Shown: one piece after another, positions 1 to 7,312 of the stretch
How positions within the stretch are numbered: position 1 is the stretch's first letter
Layout of the letters: every line of letters starts with the position of its first letter
DNA from: Halomonas jincaotanensis
GTDB lineage: Bacteria; Pseudomonadota; Gammaproteobacteria; Pseudomonadales; Halomonadaceae
Direction of reading: 5' to 3'
DNA length: 64,000 bases
NCBI RefSeq assembly: GCF_018448785.1
Contig: NZ_JAHCLU010000007.1
Location: 154,596 to 218,595 of the forward strand
Made by a program: the position numbers and the translations under genes
The notes under the pieces: model-generated
What the model was told of the DNA's origin: nothing
The model's input: only the letters and a program-made list of their open reading frames with translations
The model's database searches: none

Positions 1-1
1 T

Positions 2-697
2 GCATTGCTTTTCCCCGAGCAGCAGCGCGTGAACAATATGACGCTCGGTTTCAATTGGTTCGAGCCCGACGACAGCCATCGCGGCGCTGGCGAGCCACTC
101 TCCATTCTGCATATGGTTGAACAAGTGGTCAGCGATCATGGCATCGACCGCCAGCGTATCTTCATCACAGGGTTGTCAGCTGGCGGTGCCATGACGTCGG
201 TCATGCTTGCGACCTACCCGGAAATCTTTGCTGGCGGCGCCATCGTCGCCGGTTTGCCGTACGGCAGTGCCGACACCCTCCCCACGGCCCTACTCCGAAT
301 GAAGGGTCTAGGATCCCCGACAGCGCAACAGCTTGAAACACAGCTGCGGAATGCCTCGGCGCATGAGGGACCTTGGCCAACACTGTCGGTCTGGCACGGA
401 AGCGTTGACCGTACGGTTGATGCCTCGAACGCCAATGGGATCCTCGGACAATGGCGAGCGCTACATGATCTTGAGGAAAGCCCATCCAGCACGCACACCG
501 TTAATGGCTATCCCCGTCGAGTCTGGAGTGATGCTGAGGGTCGAGAACTCATTGAAGAATACAGCATTACCGGAATGGACCACGGCACACCGCTGAAGAC
601 GCATGGTAAAGACAGTTACGGCTCGAGCGGCGACTACATGCTTGAGATGAATATCTCTTCCACGCACCACATTGCTGATTTCTGGGGGTTAGTGTGA
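2..697 (+). CDS. PHB depolymerase-family esterase, C-terminal part (5' end outside window)
   Basis: The frame is open from the first bases of the window, so the true start lies upstream. About 230 residues are visible. The N-terminal visible part (FPEQ, NWFEP, then a GGGEP-like GAGEP) is typical of the esterase_phb/LpqC alpha/beta-hydrolase family. The nucleophile elbow GLSAGG sits near residue 58, followed by the GLPYG oxyanion-side segment. A late acidic/histidine pair (HGSVD near residue 131 and MDHGTP near 192) would complete the triad. Family members hydrolyse poly-3-hydroxybutyrate or related short esters and are often secreted; whether a signal peptide exists cannot be seen here. Family call is firm, substrate is not. 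Confidence 0.85.
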   Translation, partial: ALLFPEQQRVNNMTLGFNWFEPDDSHRGAGEPLSILHMVEQVVSDHGIDRQRIFITGLSAGGAMTSVMLATYPEIFAGGAIVAGLPYGSADTLPTALLRMKGLGSPTAQQLETQLRNASAHEGPWPTLSVWHGSVDRTVDASNANGILGQWRALHDLEESPSSTHTVNGYPRRVWSDAEGRELIEEYSITGMDHGTPLKTHGKDSYGSSGDYMLEMNISSTHHIADFWGLV

Positions 698-1000
698 CGT
701 GAGCCCCGCGTTGGGCCGGAAACAGGACGCCTTTTGATTGCCGTTGTTTTTTTCAAGCGCCCCTCATTTAAGGCGTCTCAGATACCTCTCGCGCTAAACA
801 TCCCGTAATGGCTGGATCATTCCCACCGAAAGACACCTGACACGCCAGCCACAGACAAGGCCATGAGGCTCGATACTGTCACCGCCCCGCTATGTCGGCC
901 AACGCACAGAAGTCGTCTACCTGGCGACATATCATCTAATCAATGCCTGACGCACAGCGATCAGCCAGATTTCACTTCGAACAGGACAAAAGGATAGTGT
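698..1000. other. intergenic stretch, no gene recognised
   Basis: No reading frame with family-like sequence was seen. It contains one copy (744-763) of a short T-rich repeat ending in TCAAGCGCCC that recurs at 1940-1956, and ends with the ribosome binding site of the small gene at 1001. Confidence 0.5.
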
Positions 1001-1075
1001 ATGAACAATATTGTGTGGATCGTCGGCGCGGTCGTGATCGTCGTCGTGGTGCTGTCCTTTCTCGGACTGCGTTAA
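1001..1075 (+). CDS. 24-residue single-pass membrane peptide
   Basis: ATG at 1001, stop TAA at 1073-1075, with AAAGGA about 7 bases upstream of the start as a ribosome binding site. The product begins MNNIVWIVGAVV, continues as an almost unbroken run of V/I/L/G residues and ends FLGLR, so one transmembrane helix spans nearly the whole protein with a positively charged C-terminus. Similar tiny 'MNNIIWIVGAI...FLGLR' peptides are annotated as hypothetical proteins in halophilic gammaproteobacteria (recollection, not searched). Function unknown; a role in membrane stress or as a partner of a larger membrane protein would be a guess. Confidence 0.6.
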   Translation: MNNIVWIVGAVVIVVVVLSFLGLR

Positions 1076-1087
1076 TTAAAATCCATT

Positions 1088-1400
1088 GGATGCCGTGGCG
1101 AACAATAAGTCTCGATCTAATAGACGGAGCGACTGGAGGATACCAGCATTGAGCCCTCTGCCAGAAGCGTAGGCGATTGCTACGATAATGCGTTGGCCGA
1201 TACGGTAATTGGGTTGTCCACGGCCGACGTGATCCGCCGACGCGGGCCATGGCCAAGCCTAGAAGCCGTTGAGTTCGTCGCCCTGGAAAGGGTCAACTGA
1301 GTCAATTAACAGCGAATCCTAAAGTCAATCGGCAACATGCTACTCGCAAAGCAAGAAGCGCTTTATAGCGCTGTACTATGCGCAACGGGTCAGTTTAAGC
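1088..1400 (+). pseudogene. IS3-family transposase OrfB, heavily degraded C-terminal fragment
   Basis: Reading the frame that contains GGA at 1088 gives, with several stop codons, the pattern GxRGEQ-(stop)-VSI-(2 stops)-TERLEDTSIEPS followed by SVGDCYDNALADT, VIRRRGPWPSLEAVEF, ALERVN and SIGNM. This matches, segment by segment, the conserved end of IS3-family integrases (SDRGxQYxS, TERL, SVGDSYDNALAE with the catalytic region, RRGPW, LEWVDWFNxRR, IGNxxP). At least five in-frame stops and the absence of the N-terminal half show it is long dead. Confidence 0.8.
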
Positions 1401-1617
1401 AGTCAGCCTGTCGAACCAAAGGAACACCGAGAATACCAGCACGGCTCAAGCATCATGTTTGGCCAGATAGTGGGCACCCGTTATTGGGCGCTTGCCATAC
1501 TGGCATGTCATCATTTGTTAATATGCCGAGATTCTGTCGGCTTCCTACATCGCGTGGAGGGGAGCGGACAATGTATACGCGCGTAATTGGTCGAAAAATC
1601 ATCGGCTTTACAGACAA

Positions 1618-1646
1618 GCAATGGCGCCCAGCATGGGCGCCATTGC
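1618..1646. terminator. perfect 12-bp stem-loop, AGCAT loop
   Basis: Arms GCAATGGCGCCC (1618-1629) and GGGCGCCATTGC (1635-1646) pair perfectly around the loop AGCAT. There is no T-run on either side, so termination would be rho-assisted or bidirectional. The AGCAT loop also appears in the hairpin at 28719-28737, which sits between convergent gene ends. Confidence 0.5.
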
Positions 1647-1742
1647 ATTGATGCCGACGATGGCCTAGCGCCCCCGTTGGGGCGGCGGCAGGATCGGGGC
1701 TCGGGCCGAAGAACGAGATACTGCCGAACAATCGGCCTACGA

Positions 1743-1773
1743 AAAAAAATAGGCGCTGCTTCCCCTGCAGCGC
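1743..1773 (-). terminator. rho-independent terminator reading leftward
   Basis: On the minus strand the sequence is GCGCTGC, 7-base loop, GCAGCGC and then a short linker and eight T residues (the A-run at 1742-1749 on the plus strand). This is a standard intrinsic terminator. It lies about 190 bases beyond the end of the small minus-strand frame at 1961-2209 and may end that transcript. Confidence 0.6.
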
Positions 1774-1960
1774 ACAGCGCAACATCCTTGTTTAGGCATA
1801 TCCTTTGCCACGCTCACCCCTAAGGATGAACCTCACGGCACGCACTCACTGTTCGCTGGCGCACGCAGCGGTGAAAATCCAGAAGAGCAAACTGCGGCCA
1901 GGGGTCAAAGCCTCTTCGCTGGTACGTGGCAAAGATTGATTGTTTTTCAAGCGCCCTTTT

Positions 1961-2209
1961 TTATGGGGACAAGAAAGCATCAGACTGGCACCGCTCTTGC
2001 TCGATGGCCTGACGTAAAAGTTCGGCGCGGATTCGGTGGCCATGGTGCCGCCCCAGGGTCATCAGCCGGTCGATGCTCTCCACCAGCTCAGCCTCGACGC
2101 TCACGATCAGCCGCACGGGCCGGGCAAACCGCTGGCGTATCACGTACCGGGCATCATCCGGCACCAGCTCGCCAGCCAGCTCGATAAACGCCCACGGCAT
2201 GATAGCCAA
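1961..2209 (-). CDS. small hypothetical protein with ribbon-helix-helix-like segment
   Basis: 82 residues; an alternative start three codons in (2200) is equally possible and no strong ribosome binding site is seen for either. The middle reads RPVRLIVSVEAELVESIDRLM, then a basic stretch and RAELLRQAIEQE. This follows the beta-strand, helix, helix layout of CopG/Arc-type DNA-binding proteins, whose second helix usually reads RSELIRxAI. The C-terminus runs into the repeat region. It may be a fragment or an antitoxin-like regulator; no partner toxin is recognisable beside it. A minus-strand terminator at 1743-1773 supports transcription in this direction. Confidence 0.35.
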   Translation of the reverse strand: MAIMPWAFIELAGELVPDDARYVIRQRFARPVRLIVSVEAELVESIDRLMTLGRHHGHRIRAELLRQAIEQERCQSDAFLSP

Positions 2210-2352
2210 GGGTGATGATGCGCTTCACTTCAAGGGCGGATAGGGGATGTGCTTTCTTGAGCATGGCCGCTTACCAACATAGTTTATGTTATTGGATGCT
2301 GGTTGATGCCATGTCACGCCACAAGGAAAGGAGGGTAACTTACTGTTTTTAG

Positions 2353-2411
2353 TGGTGCCGGCGGTCGGACTCGAACCGACACACTGTCTCCAGCGGCGGA
2401 TTTTGAATCCG
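2353..2411 (-). pseudogene. 3' half of tRNA-Leu(CAA); probable attachment-site scar
   Basis: Read on the minus strand, this gives most of an anticodon stem, the 7-base loop TTCAAAA with anticodon CAA, a class II variable arm, the T arm (GTCGGTTCGAGTCCGAC) and an acceptor end GCCGGCACCA including encoded CCA. The 5' half (acceptor, D arm) is absent: bases beyond 2412 do not fold with it. Partial tRNA 3' ends of this kind are what site-specific integrases leave at the far end of an integrated island (established knowledge). The intact tRNA gene and any integrase must be outside the window. Confidence 0.7.
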
Positions 2412-2978
2412 TATTTCGACAATACAAGGCCGCGCTTGCTACGGGCATTTGTCGATAAATCAATCGCTTGGAAATTTACACTGATTACACACCCAACATA
2501 GATTAGCTGCAGTCTGCGACCAAACTGCGACCACCTGACACCGGCTACTGCAGCGGACACTCGTCCGCTGCTTAAGAGACGGTGCTCAATCGTGTCATTG
2601 TCGCTGGGCGACACGGCGTGACTGATTCTGAGTGTCGCGCGCGTTGCCGGTCGCCCTCGTGAGCGCTTGTTATCCATCGCTGTGCAGCGTCGATAGCTGT
2701 CGACGTTGAGCTCGAAAGGGTGTCTTTCAACGCCAGGAGGCAAGCCTTCGAGACGTGATCCTTTCCAAGCGTTGGCTGGCCTGCCGGCACCTGGTTGTCC
2801 TCCGTACGGGCGCCTTATCGAACGCCATAGCGATATTCCGCAGCACAGCAACACTCCGAGCTCGTCCGAAGCACTTCCGAAAAATTAGTTGACAAGCAAA
2901 GACAGTCGAAACTAACTTTATTCTGGAATACTAAATCGTGTTCCACAATAACGGAATCCGCCAATTAGGAGGCGCACA
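2412..2978. other. intergenic stretch with hairpin; leader of the ABC operon
   Basis: No gene recognised. A perfect 9-bp stem-loop lies at 2550-2571 (GCAGCGGAC, loop ACTC, GTCCGCTGC). The last 100 bases hold the likely promoter of the ABC transporter operon and an AGGAGG ribosome binding site just before 2979. Long minus-strand frames here have no recognisable protein features. Confidence 0.45.
2889..2960 (+). promoter_or_regulatory. probable promoter/operator of the amino acid ABC operon
   Basis: TTGACA at 2889-2894 is a perfect sigma-70 -35 box; a weak -10 (TAACTT, 2913-2918) follows at 18 bases. Just downstream an imperfect dyad GGAATA...TGTTCC and a further GGAATCC lie in the leader. The IclR regulator encoded at 6400 is the natural candidate to bind here, but that is inference. 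Confidence 0.4.
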
Positions 2979-3812
2979 ATGTTCAAAACAATAACCCGGC
3001 TGGGTCCCACTGCGTTCGTCTGTTGCGTCTTCGCCGGCGTCGCTCAGGCCGACAAGCTTCAGGACGTACTCGACCGCGGGCATCTGATCGCGGGCACCGG
3101 AAGCACGAACGCCCCTTGGCATTTCATGGATGCCGACAACAACCTCGTCGGTTTCGATGTCGACATGCTTCGGCTGATTGCGAAGGGCCTATTCGATGAC
3201 CCCGAGGCAATCGAGTTCGTCAACCAGTCTGGCGACGCGCGGATCCCGAACCTCGCAACCGACAAGGTTGACGTGGCCTGCCAGTTCATGACCGTTACAG
3301 CCGGGCGTGCACAGCAGGTCGAATTCACGATCCCCTATTATCGCGAAGGCGTGGGCCTGATGCTGATGGCCGACGGCGAATACGCCGATTACGAGGCGCT
3401 AAAAGCGGGGGGTAGTGACGTCACAGTGTCGGTGCTTCAGAACGTTTATGCCGAGGATATGGTGCATGCCGCCCTACCCGAGGCCACGGTCGACCAGTAC
3501 GATAGCGTCGATCTGATGTACCAGGCACTGAATTCAGGACGCTCTGACGCAGCCGCGACCGACCAGTCGTCGTTGAGCTGGTACATGAAGCAGAACCCGG
3601 ACCGCTATGCCGACGCTGGATACGGCTGGAATCCGCAGAGCTATAGCTGCGCCGTCAAGCCTGGCGAGCAGCGCTGGCTGAACTTCGTGAATTCGGTTCT
3701 GCACGAGGCGATGACGGGTGTTGAATTCAACACTTATGCGGCCTCCTTTGAAGAATGGTTCGGCGTGCAGCTCGACCCGCCCCAGATCGGTTTCCCGATC
3801 GAGTACAAGTAA
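2979..3812 (+). CDS. polar amino acid ABC transporter, periplasmic binding protein
   Basis: 277 residues with a classic Sec signal peptide: Thr-Arg positive start, hydrophobic stretch, cleavage after VAQA near residue 24. The mature part starts with LQDVLDRGHLIAGTG and has WHFMDADNNLVGFDVDM, the hallmark of the family 3 (SBP_bac_3, PF00497) proteins that bind amino acids and opines. A later LNSGRSDAAATDQSSL segment corresponds to the hinge region. The start is fixed by AGGAGG 8 bases upstream. It is the first gene of a five- to six-gene operon and should deliver its ligand to the permeases at 3836 and 4507. The ligand cannot be read from sequence; the downstream PLP enzyme and RidA point to a hydroxy- or D-amino acid. 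Confidence 0.9.
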   Translation: MFKTITRLGPTAFVCCVFAGVAQADKLQDVLDRGHLIAGTGSTNAPWHFMDADNNLVGFDVDMLRLIAKGLFDDPEAIEFVNQSGDARIPNLATDKVDVACQFMTVTAGRAQQVEFTIPYYREGVGLMLMADGEYADYEALKAGGSDVTVSVLQNVYAEDMVHAALPEATVDQYDSVDLMYQALNSGRSDAAATDQSSLSWYMKQNPDRYADAGYGWNPQSYSCAVKPGEQRWLNFVNSVLHEAMTGVEFNTYAASFEEWFGVQLDPPQIGFPIEYK

Positions 3813-3835
3813 GACTAGGCGTCCCGGGGCTTTCT

Positions 3836-4498
3836 ATGGACTACAATTTCAACTTCGCGGCGGTGTGGCGAGACTTTGACCTCTTGCTCTCTGGCTTGGG
3901 GCTAGGGCTTATATTAGCCGTGGTCTCCATCGCGATCGGTTGTCTGATTGGCCTATTTCTAGCCTTCGGGATGCTGTCAAAAAAACGACCCATCCGTTGG
4001 GCTGCGACAGTTTATGTCTCGGCGTTTCGGAACACGCCGATTCTCGTGCTAATCCTCTTCACTTTCTTCGCCTTACCGGAGCTTGGCATTCGCCTTGGTA
4101 AAATCGAAAGCTTCATTGTCACGCTTGCGGTCTATTCCGGCGCTTACTTGACTGAGGTCTTTCGCTCTGGTCTCGTCTCGCTGCCGTCGGGGCTTCGAGA
4201 GGCCGGGCTGACAATCGGTTTGACCGAATCCCGGACCAAGATTCTGATCACAATTCCGGTCATGTTCCGCCGAGTCCTGCCCGCGCTCGGCAATAACTTC
4301 ATTTCTCTGTTCAAGGACACCTCGCTCGCCGCGGCCATCGCCGTGCCTGAGCTGACTTTCTATGCCCGCAAGATCAACGTGGAAACGTTCCGTGTGATTG
4401 AGACATGGATGGTCGCAAGTCTGATCTACGTTCTTGCCTGTTCGATCATTGCCGCAATTTTGCGGCGTATCGAAAGCCGTCTGTCGATCCCGAGATAG
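3836..4498 (+). CDS. amino acid ABC transporter permease (HisM/HisQ type)
   Basis: 220 residues when started at the ATG at 3836 (MDYNFNF); a longer frame reaching into the binding-protein gene has no hydrophobic sequence and is rejected. About five transmembrane helices are seen. The cytoplasmic coupling loop EAGLTIGLTESRTKILITIPVMFRRVLP is the EAA-like motif that contacts the ATPase. The CDS follows the binding protein by 23 bases and is followed 8 bases later by the second permease, as usual for heterodimeric polar amino acid importers. Confidence 0.9.
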   Translation: MDYNFNFAAVWRDFDLLLSGLGLGLILAVVSIAIGCLIGLFLAFGMLSKKRPIRWAATVYVSAFRNTPILVLILFTFFALPELGIRLGKIESFIVTLAVYSGAYLTEVFRSGLVSLPSGLREAGLTIGLTESRTKILITIPVMFRRVLPALGNNFISLFKDTSLAAAIAVPELTFYARKINVETFRVIETWMVASLIYVLACSIIAAILRRIESRLSIPR

Positions 4499-4506
4499 GT
4501 GCCCGA

Positions 4507-5169
4507 ATGGATATCCTGCAAACCTTCGAAGCCATTTGGGCGGCACGCTGGCCGATTCTCGATGGCTTCGGCAATACGATCCTGATCTCGGTTGTGTCGA
4601 TCCTGCTGGGCACGCCCCTCGGAGTCGTCGTTGGGCTGATTCTATCTTATGGAAACACCGCATTACGGTTCGCCGTGCGCCTATACTCCGATTTTCTGCG
4701 TGGCACGCCAGTCTTCGTGCTTATTCTTGCCTGTTTCTACATTCTCTCTGTCGTGGGCATTCAGCTCTCGGCCTTGCAAGCCGGCATCTTTTCGCTCACG
4801 TTGTTCTGTTCCTCGCATGTCGGCGAAATCGTCCAGGGCGCCCTGAAGGCCATTCCGAAGGGGCAGACCGAAGCAGCAAAATCCGTAGGTCTCACGTTTT
4901 TTGGCACATTTTTCTCAGTGCTTCTGCCGCAGGCACTTCGAATGATCTTGCCTACTTGGGTGACCACCGCCACCGAAATCGTGAAAGCATCGACACTGCT
5001 CTCGGTCATCGGCGTGGTCGAGTTGTTGCTGGCGACGCAGCAAGTGATCTCCCGCACATATCTTAGCCTCGAACTCTACTTCTTCGCCGGGTTTGTCTTC
5101 TTCCTTATCAACTTCGCGATCGAAAAAGCCGGACGCTTCGTCGAGCGCAAGGTTTCGCTTCCCACTTGA
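4507..5169 (+). CDS. amino acid ABC transporter permease, second subunit
   Basis: 220 residues from the ATG at 4507 ([11 protein letters not shown]). It has the same length and topology as its neighbour: N-terminal [12 protein letters not shown] helix, central [12 protein letters not shown] segment and coupling loop [28 protein letters not shown]. The FLRGTP stretch is typical of HisMQ-type permeases. The stop codon overlaps the TTG proposed as start of the ATPase gene, which implies translational coupling. Confidence 0.9.
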   Translation: MDILQTFEAIWAARWPILDGFGNTILISVVSILLGTPLGVVVGLILSYGNTALRFAVRLYSDFLRGTPVFVLILACFYILSVVGIQLSALQAGIFSLTLFCSSHVGEIVQGALKAIPKGQTEAAKSVGLTFFGTFFSVLLPQALRMILPTWVTTATEIVKASTLLSVIGVVELLLATQQVISRTYLSLELYFFAGFVFFLINFAIEKAGRFVERKVSLPT

Positions 5170-5945
5170 GGCCCACATTGACTGCTCCTGTTCTGGAAAT
5201 CACGAACCTGCACAAAAGCTTCGGCAAGGTCGAGGTGCTCAAGGGCATCAACCTGACCATGCAAAGTGGCGATGTCGTGAGCCTGATCGGCTCGAGCGGC
5301 TCGGGAAAGACCACTCTACTGCGCTGTGTGAACTTGTTGGAAGACTACGAGGATGGTGTCGTCGCCGTTGCGGGGGAACAGATCGGCTACACTCAGCGCA
5401 ACGGCAGACGGATTCGGCTTAAAGAAAAAGAAATAGCCCGCCAGCGCGCCATGACCGGCATGGTCTTTCAGCATTTCAACCTTTTCCCGCACATGAGCGC
5501 GATCCGTAATGTCATGCTGGGCCTGATCAAGACCCGCAAGATGAGAAACGACGAGGCCTACGCCACCGCCGAGGGTTGGCTGGATCGCGTGGGCATGAAG
5601 GATCGGAAGAACCATTACCCGGGCCAGCTTTCTGGTGGTCAGCAGCAGCGCGTCGCCATCGCCCGTGCGATCGCTATGAACCCAGCGCTCATGCTCTTTG
5701 ACGAGGTGACTTCGGCGCTCGACCCTGAGCTCATCAGCGAGGTGCTGGCGGTCGTAAAGGATCTCGCCTTCGATGGCATGACGATGCTCTTGGTTACTCA
5801 CGAGATGCAGTTCGCCCACGACGTATCGGACACAGTTGTCTTCATGCAGGACGGACGCATTGGCGAGGAAGGCCCGCCCGACCAACTCTTCCATAGCCCG
5901 AAATCGGAGCGTCTCAAGGCATTCCTCAAAAGCTCAAAATTCTGA
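5166..5945 (+). CDS. amino acid ABC transporter ATP-binding protein
   Basis: 259 residues. Walker [10 protein letters not shown] near residue 41, Q-loop in [12 protein letters not shown], signature LSGGQQQR near 156, Walker [14 protein letters not shown] and the switch histidine in VTHEM. The E-V-T-S variant after Walker B (rather than E-P-T-S) is found in several amino acid ATPases. No ATG is suitably placed. TTG at 5166, overlapping the previous stop, is used here; TTG at 5178 is the alternative and would shorten the protein by four residues. Confidence 0.92.
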   Translation: MRPTLTAPVLEITNLHKSFGKVEVLKGINLTMQSGDVVSLIGSSGSGKTTLLRCVNLLEDYEDGVVAVAGEQIGYTQRNGRRIRLKEKEIARQRAMTGMVFQHFNLFPHMSAIRNVMLGLIKTRKMRNDEAYATAEGWLDRVGMKDRKNHYPGQLSGGQQQRVAIARAIAMNPALMLFDEVTSALDPELISEVLAVVKDLAFDGMTMLLVTHEMQFAHDVSDTVVFMQDGRIGEEGPPDQLFHSPKSERLKAFLKSSKF

Positions 5946-5958
5946 ATAGGGATAGAAT

Positions 5959-6348
5959 ATGACCATCACAAGGCACGGCGTAAACGAATCCAAGGGCTCC
6001 GGGCGTCAAGGGCTACCATTTGCCAAGGCGACGGAGGCCGACGGCTGGCTCTATGTCTCCGGCCAGACGCCGATGGTGGATGGAGAGGTGATTGACGGCG
6101 GGATCGTGCCGCAGGCTAATCAGGCGATCCTCAACATGATTTCGATCGTGGAGGCAGCCGGATATAGCGTTGCCGACATCATGCGAGTCGGTGTCTGGAT
6201 CGACGACCCACGCGACTTCTGGAGCTTCAACAAGGTATTTGCCGAGCACTTCGGCGAATACCCGCCGGCCCGAGCCTGTGTCCAATCCGCAATGGTCGTC
6301 GACTGCAAGGTGGAAGTGGATTGCATCGCCTTTCGCAAGACAACCTAA
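5959..6348 (+). CDS. RidA family enamine/imine deaminase
   Basis: 129 residues, close to the usual 125-130. Recognisable blocks are WLYVSGQTPMVDGEVIDGGI, QANQAILNMISIVEAAGYSVADIMRVGVWI and the late YPPARACVQSAMVVDCKVEVDCIAF, in which the Arg of PARAC is the conserved carboxylate-binding residue of active RidA proteins. These enzymes hydrolyse reactive 2-aminoacrylate-type imines released by PLP-dependent dehydratases. It sits 13 bases after the ATPase gene, in one operon with the importer. The PLP enzyme at 7313 is its likely source of imine. Confidence 0.9.
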   Translation: MTITRHGVNESKGSGRQGLPFAKATEADGWLYVSGQTPMVDGEVIDGGIVPQANQAILNMISIVEAAGYSVADIMRVGVWIDDPRDFWSFNKVFAEHFGEYPPARACVQSAMVVDCKVEVDCIAFRKTT

Positions 6349-6353
6349 AAAAA

Positions 6354-6370
6354 TGCTCTTACAGAGAGCA
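6354..6370. terminator. short stem-loop between ridA-like and iclR-like genes
   Basis: TGCTCT (6354-6359), loop TACAG, AGAGCA (6365-6370), preceded by seven A residues. On the minus strand this would be hairpin plus T-run; on the plus strand there is no T-run. It could attenuate read-through into the regulator gene. Weak on its own. Confidence 0.3.
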
Positions 6371-6399
6371 CATCTAGCGAAGAAGCGGCCGTTACCTGA

Positions 6400-7209
6400 A
6401 TGAGCACACCGAAATCTGTCACTGCCACCAGAACGAAGGAACGGGGGTTGGAGCGCGCCTTCATGATCCTCGACTATCTTTGCACCACCAGCGATCCACA
6501 GCGACCCATCGACATTGCAACCGGCATGGGGGCGCCGAAGTCCTCAATATACGAACTGGTCGGCCTGTTGACGACAGCGGGCTTGCTGGAGCGGACTGAC
6601 TCCGAAGGCAGGGTATTCCTCGGGCGCAAGCTGCATTACTGGGGGTTGAACTATCTCAAAAACTTCGACATAACACGTCTTGCCCGGCCGGTACTGGGAT
6701 GGATCACAGAACAGACGCGGGAGACTGCGCAGCTCTGCATGCTCGACCGAGATAAGTACTTCGTCGCAATGATGAACGAAGGCAGCCGCCCATTCAGGAT
6801 TAGTGCCGATGTCGGCGTGCGAACACCCATTCCCTGGACGGCGTCGGGCCGCCTGCTTCTCGGCCACCTGTCGAAGGAGAAGATCCTTAAGCTGATCCCT
6901 CCTGAAGATTTCACGTGTCCCCACGGTGAGCACATTGATCCTCATGAGTTTGTGGAGAGTGTGCATGCAGCCTGGAACGAGAAGTTTTTCTCCTTTAACA
7001 GCATCGCGGACAACTTCACCCACTGTTTCGCGGCACCAGTGCTTGATGCCGAGGGAATCTGCCAGTGCACCGTCTGCATCATCGCACCCAAGCAAGATGC
7101 GATGGCGAACTATGACCTTTATCGCGCGACTCTCGTTCAGGCGGGAAAGCGATTGTCTCGTCTGCCCAGCTCTCCAGACTCCGATATTCAAGGCCGAGCT
7201 GCGCTATAG
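6400..7209 (+). CDS. IclR family transcriptional regulator
   Basis: 269 residues. N-terminal winged helix-turn-helix (about 17-80: ERAFMILDYL, PIDIATGMGAPKSSIYELVGLLTTAGLLER) and C-terminal IclR effector domain (LARPVLGWITEQTRETAQLCMLD, then IPWTASGRLLLGHLS and the CxCTVCIIAP end). The PWTASGRLLL block corresponds to the family's ligand-pocket segment. It lies 51 bases after the RidA gene in the same direction and most likely controls this amino acid operon in response to the imported compound or its product. Confidence 0.92.
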   Translation: MSTPKSVTATRTKERGLERAFMILDYLCTTSDPQRPIDIATGMGAPKSSIYELVGLLTTAGLLERTDSEGRVFLGRKLHYWGLNYLKNFDITRLARPVLGWITEQTRETAQLCMLDRDKYFVAMMNEGSRPFRISADVGVRTPIPWTASGRLLLGHLSKEKILKLIPPEDFTCPHGEHIDPHEFVESVHAAWNEKFFSFNSIADNFTHCFAAPVLDAEGICQCTVCIIAPKQDAMANYDLYRATLVQAGKRLSRLPSSPDSDIQGRAAL

Positions 7210-7312
7210 CCTGGCTGTCAACTTGAGAAATGCGTTAGATGATGTGTTGAGCTCAGCGAATGATCGCTAACCTTCCCTCCATCCACGCCATCACATCTCC
7301 GGAGACTCGCTG

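Larger units (their letters stand above)
744..1956 (+). repeat. direct repeat pair TTGTTTTT..TCAAGCGCCC (744-763 and 1940-1956)
   Basis: The two copies are the same apart from two extra Ts in the first, and both lie on the plus strand about 1.2 kb apart. They flank the segment holding the small membrane peptide gene and the dead IS3 transposase. They could be remnants of a mobile element's ends or a shared intergenic motif. No further copies were noticed in the window, but the search was by eye. Confidence 0.35.
1401..1960. other. 560-base intergenic stretch with two stem-loops
   Basis: No gene was recognised. It holds a 12-bp stem-loop at 1618-1646 and a terminator-like hairpin for the minus strand at 1743-1773, plus the second copy of the TCAAGCGCCC repeat. 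The two plus-strand and one minus-strand reading frames here have no family-like features. Confidence 0.5.

Noticed and set aside
2225..2854. 209-codon minus-strand frame across the tRNA fragment
   Set aside because: Low-complexity, R/S/G-rich translation, passes through the tRNA relic and has no family-like segment.
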